Under the pieces are notes generated by a model. That model was not told the DNA's origin, did no database searches, and worked only from the letters and a program-made list of their open reading frames with translations. From W0P33-017 sp963640395 (GTDB taxonomy: Bacteria; Bacillota; Clostridia; Lachnospirales; Lachnospiraceae), in NCBI GenBank assembly GCA_963640395.1, contig CAVHZH010000001.1:1-64000 (forward strand): 64,000 nucleotides of DNA. Reading direction: 5' to 3'. This document shows, piece after piece, positions 9,102 to 18,095 of the stretch. The position numbers and the translations under genes were made by a program. Numbering within the stretch: position 1 is the stretch's first letter; the number at the start of each line of letters is the position of its first letter.

Positions 9102-9114
9102 ATGATACCTCCTT

Positions 9115-10431
9115 TTAGTTTAAACCACGGTTGTCGATGACACGCTTTGCTTTTCCTTCGCTCCGCTGGATCGTCATCGGCTCTACCAGCTTGACAACAA
9201 CGGAAATACCGAGTGCCTGCTTTAAGCGCGCACCGACTTCCTTCTTCAATGCATCGAGCCGTCCGATCTCGTCGGAGAATACGCCCTCGTTGACCTCTAC
9301 CATGACGGTGAGCACATCGGCATTGTTTTCTCTGTCTACGACCATCAGGTAATGGTTGGAAATATCGCCGCCCATTGACAGCAGTACGGTCTCGACCTGT
9401 GTCGGGAATACGTTCACGCCGCGGATCACCTTCATATCATCGGTGCGTCCCTTGAACTTGCTGATACGGGGTGTTGTTCTGCCGCATGCACAGGTGCTGT
9501 GGTCGATACTTGTCAGATCCTTTGTGCGGTAACGCAGCAGCGGCATACCTTCTTTTTCGAGTGTCGTAAATACGAGTTCTCCGAGCTCTCCGTCTGCGAC
9601 TGCCTCGTGTGTCACGGGGTCGAGCACTTCCGGATAGAAGAAGTCGTGATTGATATGCAAGCCGTTATGATGCTGGCAGTCCTGCGCCACTCCGGGACCT
9701 GTGATCTCGCACAATCCGTAAATATCAAAGCACTCGATACCGAGCAGCTCCTCGATCTTGCCGCGCATTTCCTCTGTCCACGGCTCTGCGCCGTGAATGC
9801 CGACCTTCAGCTTCATCGCATCGGTCTTGCCTGCCGCCTTGATCGCCTCTGCCAGATTCAGTGCATAGGACGGCGTGCACATGAGTGCGGTCGCCTCGAG
9901 ATCCTCCATGACCATGATCTGACGCTGGGTATTGCCGGCTGACATCGGCACTGCCATGGCGCCGAGACGCTGCGCACCGAAATCGGCGCCCAGACCTCCG
10001 GTAAACAGTCCGTAGCCGTAACATACATGGACAATATCCTCTTTGGTGACACCTGCCATCGTCATGCAGCGTCCGATACTCTCTGCCCACACCTCAACAT
10101 CATGCTTGGTATAGCCGACGATCGTGAGCTTTCCGGTCGTGCCGGAGGTTCCCTGTACACGGACGATCTCTGACTTTGGTACTGCCCAGAATCCGGTCGG
10201 ATAGTTTTCTCTCAGATCATCCTTTGTCGTAAACGGCAGCTTGACGATATCCTCTATTCCTTTGATATCACCCGGCTCTACGCCGAGCTCTTTCATTTTC
10301 TTCGTATAAAAAGGGACATTTTCATAGCAGCGTTTCACGACTGCCTTTAACTTTTCCCCCTGAAGTGCAGCCATCTCGTCTGCACTCATGCACTCATATT
10401 CCGGACTCAGAATCAGTTCTTTGTGTGCCAT
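9115..10431 (-). CDS. paaK: Phenylacetate-CoA ligase family protein
   Basis: A 438-residue AMP-forming acyl-CoA ligase. The ATP-binding signature is VQGTSGTTGKLTIVGYT; the GIHGAEPWTEEMR and DIYGLCEITGPGVAQDC blocks and the RYRTKDLT hinge are all typical of PaaK. With indolepyruvate oxidoreductase it handles arylacetyl-CoA esters from aromatic amino acids, either making or using them. It lies 36 bases after iorB in the same operon. The start follows GGAGAAAAACA. Confidence 0.93.
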   Translation of the reverse strand: MAHKELILSPEYECMSADEMAALQGEKLKAVVKRCYENVPFYTKKMKELGVEPGDIKGIEDIVKLPFTTKDDLRENYPTGFWAVPKSEIVRVQGTSGTTGKLTIVGYTKHDVEVWAESIGRCMTMAGVTKEDIVHVCYGYGLFTGGLGADFGAQRLGAMAVPMSAGNTQRQIMVMEDLEATALMCTPSYALNLAEAIKAAGKTDAMKLKVGIHGAEPWTEEMRGKIEELLGIECFDIYGLCEITGPGVAQDCQHHNGLHINHDFFYPEVLDPVTHEAVADGELGELVFTTLEKEGMPLLRYRTKDLTSIDHSTCACGRTTPRISKFKGRTDDMKVIRGVNVFPTQVETVLLSMGGDISNHYLMVVDRENNADVLTVMVEVNEGVFSDEIGRLDALKKEVGARLKQALGISVVVKLVEPMTIQRSEGKAKRVIDNRGLN

Positions 10432-10467
10432 TGTTTTTCTCCTTGTAGTTTTTTCACCAATGCCCGC

Positions 10468-11040
10468 CTATGCTCCATATCCCGCATCAAATGCAGCCTT
10501 ATTCACATCAATGGTTTTCGGCGGAACGGTATGCTCGATCACGCTGTACCACTGCTCCTTTGAGAAATCCATATGCCTTGCTGCCATTCCGAGCACAACC
10601 AGATTGGATACTCTTGAGTTACCCAGCTTTTTTGCCTCCTCGGTAGCATCGATCGCATAGACCGTAACTTCCTTTTCCAGATCCTCTAATATATTCTCCG
10701 GATACTCTGCTGCACCGATAATGACCGGCATCGGATCGATCCGCCAGTCGTTTGCGATCAGCACGCCGTCTTTTTTCAGGAAATGGCGGTAACGCAGTGC
10801 CTCCAGACGCTCAAACGCGATGATGACATCTGCCTGTCCCTCCTCGACGATCGGCTCTGCCACCTTCTCGCCGTAACGCACATAAGTAACCACGCTGCCT
10901 CCGCGCTGTGACATGCCATGCACCTCTGAAATTTTGACATCAAATCCATTCTCTAAGGCAAGTCCGCCTAAAATACGGCTGGTGAGCAGGGTTCCCTGTC
11001 CACCTACGCCGACGATCATTATACTCTTTGTCTCACTCAT
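10468..11040 (-). CDS. iorB: Indolepyruvate oxidoreductase, beta subunit
   Basis: A 190-residue gamma/beta-type subunit of a 2-oxoacid:ferredoxin oxidoreductase, with N-terminal IMIVGVGGQGTLL typical of the family. It pairs with IorA to oxidise aryl pyruvates to arylacetyl-CoA. A GTG nine bases upstream (11049) would overlap iorA by 8 bases; I prefer the ATG at 11040, which is better spaced from AGGTGAG. Translation is probably coupled to iorA. Confidence 0.93.
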   Translation of the reverse strand: MSETKSIMIVGVGGQGTLLTSRILGGLALENGFDVKISEVHGMSQRGGSVVTYVRYGEKVAEPIVEEGQADVIIAFERLEALRYRHFLKKDGVLIANDWRIDPMPVIIGAAEYPENILEDLEKEVTVYAIDATEEAKKLGNSRVSNLVVLGMAARHMDFSKEQWYSVIEHTVPPKTIDVNKAAFDAGYGA

Positions 11041-11041
11041 C

Positions 11042-12781
11042 CTACTCACCTACTTTCTCGATTGCATCGAATTTGCAGAGCTGCTCACACAGTCCGCAAC
11101 CGGTACACATCGTATCATCAATGCGAACCGTTCCATCTGCCTGCCTGCTGATCGCGGGGCATCCGGGCTTTAAGCACATGCCGCACTTCTTGCACTTATC
11201 GGAAAGTGACACGTAAACCGGTTTTTTACGCTTATCCAGCAATACGCATGGAGTCTTTGTGATGATCACATGGATCTCATCGCTCTCATTCGCAGCCTTG
11301 ATCGCACGCTCTAAGGTGTCCAGATCAAATGCATTGATCTCCTGTACATGCTCTACACCGAGCGCCTCGCACAGTCTCACAAGGTTAACCGCATTGGTCG
11401 GCTCTTTCTGCAGTGTCCATCCGGTCGCCGCATGATCCTGATGACCGGTCATACCCGTGGTAGAGTTATCTAAAATAATAACCGTTCCGGTCGCTTTGTT
11501 ATAAACCATATTCATGAGTGAATTCACACCGGTATGCAGGAAGGTCGAATCACCGATCACGGCTACCCAGTTTTTCTTGAATTCCTTGCCGGCTGCCTTC
11601 TCTATACCGTGCATGCTACTGATGCTGGCACCCATGCAGATCGTCGAGTCAACAACGGACAGCGGCGCAACCGCACCGAGTGTATAGCATCCGATGTCTC
11701 CGGCTGCGTGGATACCGAGCTTCTTTAATATGTAGAAAACGCTTCTGTGCGGACATCCGGGGCAGAGGATCGGCGGACGGTTCGGCACCTGTGCCGGTGT
11801 CTTTGCCTCCACGGTCTCGCCTAGGATACGCTCGCGCAGCATATTGGCACTGTACTCGCCGAGTGGTGTAAAGCATTCCTTACCCTTGCAGGCGATACCC
11901 ATTGCCCGCACCTGTGTCTCAATGACGGGATCAAGCTCCTCTACGATATATAATTCCTCTACCTGTGCCGCAAAATCAGCGATCAGCTTTGCAGGCAGCG
12001 GATGAACCATACCTAACTTTAATACAGATGCATCCGGCAGCGCCTCACGCACATACTGATACGGGATACCGCTCGTGATGACACCGATCTTTTTGTCACG
12101 CATCTCTACGCGGTTGACCGGCAATGTATTGGCTGCCTCGGCCAGCTCTGACATTTTCTCCTCGATCACACCATGGCGTGCCTTTGCCATCGCGGGCATC
12201 ATGACACGCTTGGCAATATTTTTCTCATATGGGATCAACTCGTGCTCGACGCGATCCTCTAATTCGACTGTGCTCTGCGAATGTGCCAGTCTGGTCGTTG
12301 TGCGCAGAATAAACGGACGGTCGAACTGCTCGCTGTAATCAAACGCGAGCTTCATAAACTCCTTTGCCTCTCCGCTGTCAGACGGCTCGAGCACCGGCAC
12401 ATGTGCCGCACGTGCAACCATGCGTGTGTCCTGCTCATTCTGTGAGCTGTACAAGCCCGGATCGTCTGCAACCACGAGCACAAGTCCGCCGGTCACACCC
12501 ATATAGGATGCCGTATACAACGGATCGGCTGCCACGTTCAATCCTACATGCTTCATACATGCCATTGCTCTGGCTCCCGCCATACTCGCACCGATCGCTA
12601 CCTCTGTCGCTACCTTTTCATTTGGAGACCACTCAGCGTACAGCTCATCCTTGTACTGTACAAGTGCCTCGCTAATCTCTGTACTCGGAGTACCCGGATA
12701 CGCTGCCGATACGCGCACGCCTGCCTCATAAGCACCGCGGGCGATCGCCTCATTACCGAGCATCATGACTTTCTTACCCAT
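11042..12781 (-). CDS. iorA: Indolepyruvate oxidoreductase, alpha subunit
   Basis: A 579-residue thiamin-diphosphate enzyme. The pyrimidine-binding domain is N-terminal (AAYPGTPSTEISEAL), the TPP-binding domain is in the middle (DIGCYTLG, GDSTFLHTG, ILDNSTTGMTG), and two 4Fe-4S motifs lie at the C-terminus (CKKCGMCLKPGCP and CTGCGLCEQLC). It transfers electrons to ferredoxin and is first in the iorA-iorB-paaK-ACT operon, with a promoter about 50 bases upstream. Confidence 0.96.
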   Translation of the reverse strand: MGKKVMMLGNEAIARGAYEAGVRVSAAYPGTPSTEISEALVQYKDELYAEWSPNEKVATEVAIGASMAGARAMACMKHVGLNVAADPLYTASYMGVTGGLVLVVADDPGLYSSQNEQDTRMVARAAHVPVLEPSDSGEAKEFMKLAFDYSEQFDRPFILRTTTRLAHSQSTVELEDRVEHELIPYEKNIAKRVMMPAMAKARHGVIEEKMSELAEAANTLPVNRVEMRDKKIGVITSGIPYQYVREALPDASVLKLGMVHPLPAKLIADFAAQVEELYIVEELDPVIETQVRAMGIACKGKECFTPLGEYSANMLRERILGETVEAKTPAQVPNRPPILCPGCPHRSVFYILKKLGIHAAGDIGCYTLGAVAPLSVVDSTICMGASISSMHGIEKAAGKEFKKNWVAVIGDSTFLHTGVNSLMNMVYNKATGTVIILDNSTTGMTGHQDHAATGWTLQKEPTNAVNLVRLCEALGVEHVQEINAFDLDTLERAIKAANESDEIHVIITKTPCVLLDKRKKPVYVSLSDKCKKCGMCLKPGCPAISRQADGTVRIDDTMCTGCGLCEQLCKFDAIEKVGE

Positions 12782-12826
12782 TTCTTTTCTCCTTTAACGC
12801 TTTAGTGAATTACATAACTGCTTATT

Positions 12827-12855
12827 ATTATATAAGAAAATCTCTCAATATGCAA
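12827..12855 (-). promoter_or_regulatory. Sigma-A promoter of iorA operon
   Basis: On the minus strand TTGCAT (12850-12855) and a perfect TATAAT (12827-12832) are separated by 17 bases, 46 bases before the iorA start. Confidence 0.82.
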
Positions 12856-12890
12856 CAACAGAAAGTATGCAGCCTGCATACTTTCTGTTG
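12856..12890. repeat. Inverted repeat at the boundary of the CIS locus and ior operon
   Basis: Perfect 16-base arms around GCC, immediately upstream of the iorA -35 box and about 80 bases after the end of the 927-residue gene. It may end transcription of the CIS locus before iorA or bind a regulator. It has no T-tract on the minus strand. Confidence 0.65.
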
Positions 12891-12942
12891 ATAAAAATTC
12901 CTATCCTATAAAACGCCCCACAAGGTAATTCCTTTGTCTTAT

Positions 12943-12969
12943 GGAAACGCTGATTTAATCAGCATTTCC
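12943..12969. repeat. Inverted repeat directly 3' of the effector-candidate gene
   Basis: An inverted repeat with core GCTGATTTAATCAGC, 13-base arms with one wobble, abutting the stop codon at 12970. It shares its core with the repeat at 21-55. Both sit at the 3' end of a minus-strand gene, so they look like a family of transcript-end hairpins. Confidence 0.65.
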
Positions 12970-15753
12970 TCAGAAGCTGAGTCCCTTCTTCACTGCAGAC
13001 CGGTACAACCGCTGTACCTCATGGATACGTTGCTTGAGCTGTCCGAGCTCTTTGGGTGTCAGCGCATGTCCCAGCCTGAAATCGATCAGTTCATCACTCA
13101 AGGCATCCAGCTGACCCAGTAAAACCTTCTGTTCGTCACTGAGCTTGTCGTTTCCGAACAGCTTGCCAAGTGTCAGCTTTCCCTGATACTGTTCAGCCAG
13201 TGACTTTTCTGCAAAGGCATTTTCATTATTTTTAGAACGCACCTGTGTAATCTTCCACCGGACTCCCACTCCCCGCAGCTTTTCTTCCTTAACCGTCACC
13301 TGAAAATCCTGCTCGCCACGTGTGAAATGACCTGTCAGCACATCCATCATGCGGATCAACTGCATTTGCTGGAATGCCTGCGGTGTATAAGATAATTTTA
13401 TATGCTGCTGCTCTGCCCTCTGCATCACATCGGTCAGCGGTTCACTGCCGGATTCCCTCGTAAGCACACCGCGCACCGTATGTGCCGGTACCTTGCCCTC
13501 TGCCTTCACATGTACCTCTGCAAAATGCGCCTGCTCATACAGACCGGACACACCGAGCAGCTCTGACAGATCACGTGCCGCAACATTCTTTCTGGCCGAT
13601 GAGGACTGCGCAAGCGGATCATTCTCCCGCCGGAACTGGTAAAGCTTATTTCCACGGACAAGTGTATCTGACTCGCCATTTTTCAGCTTTGTGAGCGATG
13701 CGCCCTCTTTCTCTGACAGCTTATCCATCCGGACGCTGCGCACACTGGTCAGAATCTGATTCCAGCTAATCTCGTCGTCCATGTGCATTTCCACGAAAGG
13801 AGATATGCGGTTCTCATAATCGGCAAAATATTTCTGTTCTGCCTCCGCGCGCTGCTGCAGCTGCTCTACCATGCGTTTTCTCGCACGCCCAACAGGGGTA
13901 AATGCAAATCTCTTATTATAAATCTTACATGTCCGGATCACCTTCTGATAACATTCACTAATCCCCTTGCACTGCATCACGGCTTCATCGCTATCCACCG
14001 GCTGTGCCAGTGCATCAAGCAGCTCGTTTGTCGCTGTCTTGACATCCACCATCTGCGGGCTGTCCCTGCCATCTAAAAATATAGATTTTTTCTCGTCGCC
14101 AAGAAGCTTTTCCAGAAACTGTGTCCTTTCACTTTCTTCATTCTGTGCCTGCTTTGAGATCTCATCCACGCTGCGGTTTTCATTGAACCATTCCTGTGCG
14201 ATAGCCCTGATATGCGCATGTCTGCGCCACTGTAAATGTGTTCCCTTCAATGCCAGCTCAATAATCTTTTCTGCCTGCTCGTAGCTGTCGAGCTTAACCA
14301 AATTATTGTTCTGATCGAGAATATAAAATCCGGTGTCCAGTTCATTCAGTCCGGTCTGACGGTATACCTCACCTGTCTTTAAATCAGTATAGCCGGTGCG
14401 GTGTGCCTTTTCCTTACGCTCCACTTCCTTGCCATTTGAATCCTTGCGTATACGCACCTGTGACTCGTCCACCATCTCCAATCCGGTGCTGTGGCGGAAC
14501 GGAGTCAGAATCACGCGCTTGGCTCCCCTGACATCCTGCGGCCGGAATGCCAGCGAATGATCGGTATGCATCGAATAAATAACGGTTGTCTCTGCATTTT
14601 TCAGCGGAGCCATTCCCCGTTTTGCCAGTTCCTTTTCATTGCCCCGGATATCAAGCCTGTCCTTTTCTTTCCAGTTCGATGTGAGACCTGCAACCGGATC
14701 ATGCTGTGTAATCTCAAACTTAATCTTATCCGCATATTGCGGCCATGTATCATTGAGCCATTTCTGCAGCTTCATCGGTCCGATCAGCGAAGCGACACCT
14801 CCTCTGCTGTGTCCGCGGATCAGCATATAGATATCCTCGCCAGCCTGTCCATCTTCCTCCCACTTTTTGAAGATCGGCTCCAGATCACCTTTAGCGAGCT
14901 CTAAAAAACTCTCTATATTACTCTCTATACTGTAATCACCGTAATTGACGGCGAGCTTGTTCAATGCTCCAGCAATCGAATACGCTACCTTTTTACCATC
15001 CTGTGAGGTCTTTTTCAGTACATATTTTTTGGTTTTATCTCCGAACTGAACCAGCTCTCCGTATTCTTCCTGCATATCCATCTGCTCTCGGAGCTGATCC
15101 AGCTCCTGCCTGATCGCCTGATATTCCTCCCGCTGCTTCTTGGTCCACTCGGTCATATCCGAGCTGTCCATCATGTCAGCGAGCTTCGTCATTCTCTTGA
15201 AGATCTTCTTTGCCAGGTCCTCGTATTCCTCCTGCGTCAGAAAATGTTCCTTTCCACGCGACCCATTCTGATCCTCGCGCCACTGCCGGAAGCTGGTTCC
15301 TGCAAACCGGTACTTGAATACCTGTTTGCCTGAATCTGTCAGTTGTGTACCTCTTGCGTGATGCAGACGGACAGTACGGTCTTTCTCCTCCTCAGACGTC
15401 TGGATCGCATCAATCTGCTCATAGATCTGCTCTCCCATCACACTTACGATCGCACCATTCAGATTCTTAATTACATGATGCTCCTTGGCCTCTGCATGAT
15501 GAATCTTTTCAGCATCCGTCACCTGTGGAAATGTATATTCCGACTTGCGGCGCAGCTGTTCGAGCTCCTCCTGCGAAATCCTGCGGCGAAAAACGCGCAG
15601 ACGCTTTTCCATATCCAATTTATCTTCGTTCTCGGGTGCCTGATACGGCTCCCACTGCTGCTGTTGCTGCTGCGGCTGTTGCTGCTGGTGCTGCGGCTGT
15701 TGTTGTCTCTGCCCATGCTTTACTACCTGTTCACCGCCATTTTTATTGCACAT
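12970..15753 (-). CDS. Candidate CIS effector: lipase-like motif plus kinase-like C-terminus
   Basis: A 927-residue protein with no signal peptide. Residues 14-34 are a Gln-rich tract. A GHSRGG nucleophile elbow is at 314-319 (Ser316), preceded by a beta-strand (IYMLIR), with Asp352 (QHDPVAG) and His399 (TDHS) in order for an alpha/beta-hydrolase triad. The C-terminal part (about 690-850) reads like a PI-kinase/HipA-type fold: an N-lobe-like ARKNVAARDLSELLGVSGL, then MMDVLTGHFTRGEQDF at the catalytic-loop position and TQVRSKNNENAF where the metal-binding Asp is expected. The key Asp/His/Asn of that loop look substituted, so the domain may be inactive. It is the last gene of the CIS locus, overlapping the upstream GNAT gene by one base (TAATG). 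A cargo role is inference from size, position and domain type. Confidence 0.6.
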   Translation of the reverse strand: MCNKNGGEQVVKHGQRQQQPQHQQQQPQQQQQQWEPYQAPENEDKLDMEKRLRVFRRRISQEELEQLRRKSEYTFPQVTDAEKIHHAEAKEHHVIKNLNGAIVSVMGEQIYEQIDAIQTSEEEKDRTVRLHHARGTQLTDSGKQVFKYRFAGTSFRQWREDQNGSRGKEHFLTQEEYEDLAKKIFKRMTKLADMMDSSDMTEWTKKQREEYQAIRQELDQLREQMDMQEEYGELVQFGDKTKKYVLKKTSQDGKKVAYSIAGALNKLAVNYGDYSIESNIESFLELAKGDLEPIFKKWEEDGQAGEDIYMLIRGHSRGGVASLIGPMKLQKWLNDTWPQYADKIKFEITQHDPVAGLTSNWKEKDRLDIRGNEKELAKRGMAPLKNAETTVIYSMHTDHSLAFRPQDVRGAKRVILTPFRHSTGLEMVDESQVRIRKDSNGKEVERKEKAHRTGYTDLKTGEVYRQTGLNELDTGFYILDQNNNLVKLDSYEQAEKIIELALKGTHLQWRRHAHIRAIAQEWFNENRSVDEISKQAQNEESERTQFLEKLLGDEKKSIFLDGRDSPQMVDVKTATNELLDALAQPVDSDEAVMQCKGISECYQKVIRTCKIYNKRFAFTPVGRARKRMVEQLQQRAEAEQKYFADYENRISPFVEMHMDDEISWNQILTSVRSVRMDKLSEKEGASLTKLKNGESDTLVRGNKLYQFRRENDPLAQSSSARKNVAARDLSELLGVSGLYEQAHFAEVHVKAEGKVPAHTVRGVLTRESGSEPLTDVMQRAEQQHIKLSYTPQAFQQMQLIRMMDVLTGHFTRGEQDFQVTVKEEKLRGVGVRWKITQVRSKNNENAFAEKSLAEQYQGKLTLGKLFGNDKLSDEQKVLLGQLDALSDELIDFRLGHALTPKELGQLKQRIHEVQRLYRSAVKKGLSF

Positions 15754-16766
15754 TATGATAGTCCTCCTTCATTTTCATCCGCTTCCTGCGCCTGCTCAAT
15801 CAGCCGCTCCCATGTCAGCTGCTCCTCCATCTGCTCCAGCACGAGCAGCTGTCTGTCAATATCCCGGAGCTTCCGGAACTGATCCGGCATTGCGATTGCC
15901 TCTGCGTAACGTATCACAAGCGGCTCCTTATCTGTAAACAGCCATTCGATCAGACGAGCCGCCACATCACTCCTACAGCTTAACCGCACCACAGAGTCCA
16001 GCGGAAGATGCAGATACGCCTGCGCTGCCGCAAACCTGAGCATTGCCAGTATCTCTTTTTTATTTTCGCGGTTTCCATATAAAAATACCGGTTCAAATAC
16101 TCCCGATACCCGTTGTCGCACTAAAAAAACGCTCTTGATCTGTCCGCCTCCCTCTACGGCACAGCTGATATCCGGATCTATCCATTCCCAGTTTTCAGAA
16201 TCAAGCAGTCTCTGCAGTCTCTGATGTCCGGCTGCCAGCTGTTCCAGCCTCTTGCGGAGCTGCAGCCCTGACAGAACCTGAATCGGTTTGATATCGTCCA
16301 TATCCGCTGTTTCCTCAAAAAAAGCATACTCCAGCATTTCCTCTAATGTCATTGTCAGCTCATATTTTTTCTGGTAGGAAAATGCAAATCCCCACCGTTC
16401 TAAAAACTCGCACAGCAGATTCGCATCCGCAAAAGCCGATGCCTCACAGACAACCGATAAAACACCGGCTGTATTCATAAGCTCCGAGAACGTTTTCATC
16501 AGACCGTTTGCAATCCCCTGCTGCCTGTAATCCTGTGCAACATAGAGCCATTTCAGAGATACATCGTCTCCCATATCCGGTGACTGATATTCCTCCTCTG
16601 AAACATCATACAGCAGTATGCCGACCGCAGCATTCGTGCCATCTTCAAGCTTTTTAACCGCACCCAGACCAAAATGAAACGCATCCGCCAATTCATCAAT
16701 CAGCTCTAACGGTGCCAGCTGGACAAATGGCTGTATGTTCTCCTGGGTCAGATTGATTACATGCAT
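15753..16766 (-). CDS. GNAT-like two-domain protein
   Basis: A 337-residue protein. The N-terminal half has an acetyltransferase motif A, LYVAQDYRQQGIANGLM (about 91-107), with a preceding KWL strand. The C-terminal half has a second, more degenerate domain beginning at DPDISCAVEGGG. The same architecture occurs in the protein at 62645-63622, where DPDLSVLLFDQG occupies the same place, so the two are distant paralogues at opposite ends of the CIS locus. It lies just upstream of the effector candidate, and translation is coupled by TAATG. It might modify the effector or a structural protein; the substrate is unknown. Confidence 0.65.
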   Translation of the reverse strand: MHVINLTQENIQPFVQLAPLELIDELADAFHFGLGAVKKLEDGTNAAVGILLYDVSEEEYQSPDMGDDVSLKWLYVAQDYRQQGIANGLMKTFSELMNTAGVLSVVCEASAFADANLLCEFLERWGFAFSYQKKYELTMTLEEMLEYAFFEETADMDDIKPIQVLSGLQLRKRLEQLAAGHQRLQRLLDSENWEWIDPDISCAVEGGGQIKSVFLVRQRVSGVFEPVFLYGNRENKKEILAMLRFAAAQAYLHLPLDSVVRLSCRSDVAARLIEWLFTDKEPLVIRYAEAIAMPDQFRKLRDIDRQLLVLEQMEEQLTWERLIEQAQEADENEGGLS

Positions 16767-16776
16767 GTTTTCCTCC

Positions 16777-17571
16777 TCATACCTTCACAACCACCGCCGT
16801 ATAAGTGCCATTCGGTGCATAAATATATACCACACTCTTCCCTTTCTTCAGTGCGTGGATGGTGCCATCCTCATCGACTGACACGACCTTCGGTTTGGTC
16901 GATTCGTAGCGCAGCCTTTTGTGTGTGACCAGCTTTTTGGCGCTCGTCTCCACCTGCGCTTTGATCCGATACGATGTACCGGCATCTAAAGACACGCTTT
17001 GATTGGTCACCTGTACGCTGCTGATATAGCCGTATTTTCCACCGGTGGTCGGCACATGGATGCACCGCGAACGAACCAGATACGTCTTTGTTCCGTCCTT
17101 TTCGTTCTGGTAGGCACGCACAATAAATTTATAATAGGTATTCTTTTTCAAATTGTTGCACATCCACGATGTCAGTGTCGGTGCACCGAGCTCGCAGATC
17201 TGGACAACCTTGTAGCGCTTTGTAGTCGTATTGCAACGCGCGCCGTACAGCTCGTAGCCGTCCGCACCCTCCACCAAATTCCATGCAAGCCGGATCTGAT
17301 CGGTGTCCGTCTTTGTCATAGATAATTTCAGTGAGGCAAAATCCCGCTGTTCCTCACCCTCCAGTGACGGCAGACCCAAAATATCCTCCTCCGCGAGATC
17401 ATCCGCCAGCGTCTCATTATGTTTTCCCAGCTTTACAGTCGTTTTCTGCGCCTGTCCGGTCTGTGCTGCCTGCACCTGTGATCCGGCTGTGCCAGATATG
17501 CACATGCACAAAAATGCTGCCGCAAACAACAGTCTTATTCTCTTTTTTTTATGTCTATTGATCTGTTTCAC
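16777..17571 (-). CDS. Secreted protein with fibronectin-like and Big_2-like domains
   Basis: A 264-residue exported protein starting at GTG after AAAGGAGAGACTGG. It has a basic N-terminus and a Sec signal ending near VQA. Residues 80-175 resemble a fibronectin type III fold (RLAWNLVEGADGYELYG, then YYKFIVRAY). Residues 180-264 are a bacterial Ig-like (Big_2) domain: the motif STKPKVVSVDEDGTIHALKKG is the family hallmark. It ends without a wall-anchor motif. It lies between the STAS gene and the GNAT gene with short spacers. Confidence 0.8.
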   Translation of the reverse strand: MKQINRHKKKRIRLLFAAAFLCMCISGTAGSQVQAAQTGQAQKTTVKLGKHNETLADDLAEEDILGLPSLEGEEQRDFASLKLSMTKTDTDQIRLAWNLVEGADGYELYGARCNTTTKRYKVVQICELGAPTLTSWMCNNLKKNTYYKFIVRAYQNEKDGTKTYLVRSRCIHVPTTGGKYGYISSVQVTNQSVSLDAGTSYRIKAQVETSAKKLVTHKRLRYESTKPKVVSVDEDGTIHALKKGKSVVYIYAPNGTYTAVVVKV

Positions 17572-17586
17572 CCAGTCTCTCCTTTA

Positions 17587-17883
17587 TCAGCAAAATGTAA
17601 ACAGTTGTGTAAATCCGGTTGCATCAAAAATGTTCTGTACCTGCTCAGTCGTCTGCGACACCGTCATGCCCCCCTGCAGATTCATCCGTCTCTGTGCTTC
17701 AAGCAAAACACGCAGTCCGGCAGACGAAATATATTCTAACCGCCGGATATCCAGATTCAATTCATGCAGTCCGTGATATGACTGTGCCAGCTCCTCGCTG
17801 AACAAAGCCGATGCTGCTGTATCGAGCCGTCCCTCAAGCGTGACATCCAACACGTCACCAAAGCGCTCCTTGCGAATCACCAT
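17587..17883 (-). CDS. STAS-domain anti-sigma-factor antagonist
   Basis: A 98-residue SpoIIAA/RsbV-like protein. The phosphorylatable serine region is ISSAGLRVLL. The start is taken at the ATG after AGGGGAGGAGCAGACA; an upstream in-frame ATG lacks a ribosome binding site. In the known scheme the unphosphorylated form binds an RsbW-like kinase and releases that kinase's partner. A second STAS gene lies at 30275. The kinase partner is likely the protein at 24813 or the fused domain at 28476. Confidence 0.88.
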   Translation of the reverse strand: MVIRKERFGDVLDVTLEGRLDTAASALFSEELAQSYHGLHELNLDIRRLEYISSAGLRVLLEAQRRMNLQGGMTVSQTTEQVQNIFDATGFTQLFTFC

Positions 17884-17952
17884 ATTGTCTGCTCCTCCCC
17901 TTGCCGTTCTATATTCCCCACATGTATCAATCAACTCTATTCCTGACCGTAT

Positions 17953-18014
17953 GTAACAGTCCAGCCATGCAAGCATCATCTACATATTTTTGCTGATGAT
18001 GGTTGAACTGTTAC
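17953..18014. repeat. Inverted repeat, GTAACAGT family, copy 2
   Basis: A 62-base element bounded by GTAACAGTCCAGCC and GGTTGAACTGTTAC, with inner pairing of GCATCATC and GATGATGG. It is a shorter version of the element at 2993-3084 and fills the gap between the histidine kinase and STAS genes. Confidence 0.75.
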
Positions 18015-18095
18015 TATCATATAATAATAATGCGGACAAAAGATAGACAAAACCGTATGAAATCAAAAAAGAAGCCTTAAATAATTTTAATGGCT

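Noticed and set aside
8677..9105. Plus-strand gene opposite the ACT-domain gene
   Set aside because: It mirrors almost the whole ACT gene; the minus-strand protein has clear ACT motifs and a ribosome binding site, and the plus-strand product is Ser/Thr/Phe-rich noise.
15343..15882. Plus-strand Leu-rich membrane-like protein
   Set aside because: It is the antisense of the Gln-rich tract of the effector candidate (CAG/CTG runs), which gives Leu runs by chance.
17884..18095. Coding extension or extra gene between STAS and histidine kinase
   Set aside because: The frames there are short, lack ribosome binding sites and cross the inverted repeat at 17953-18014.
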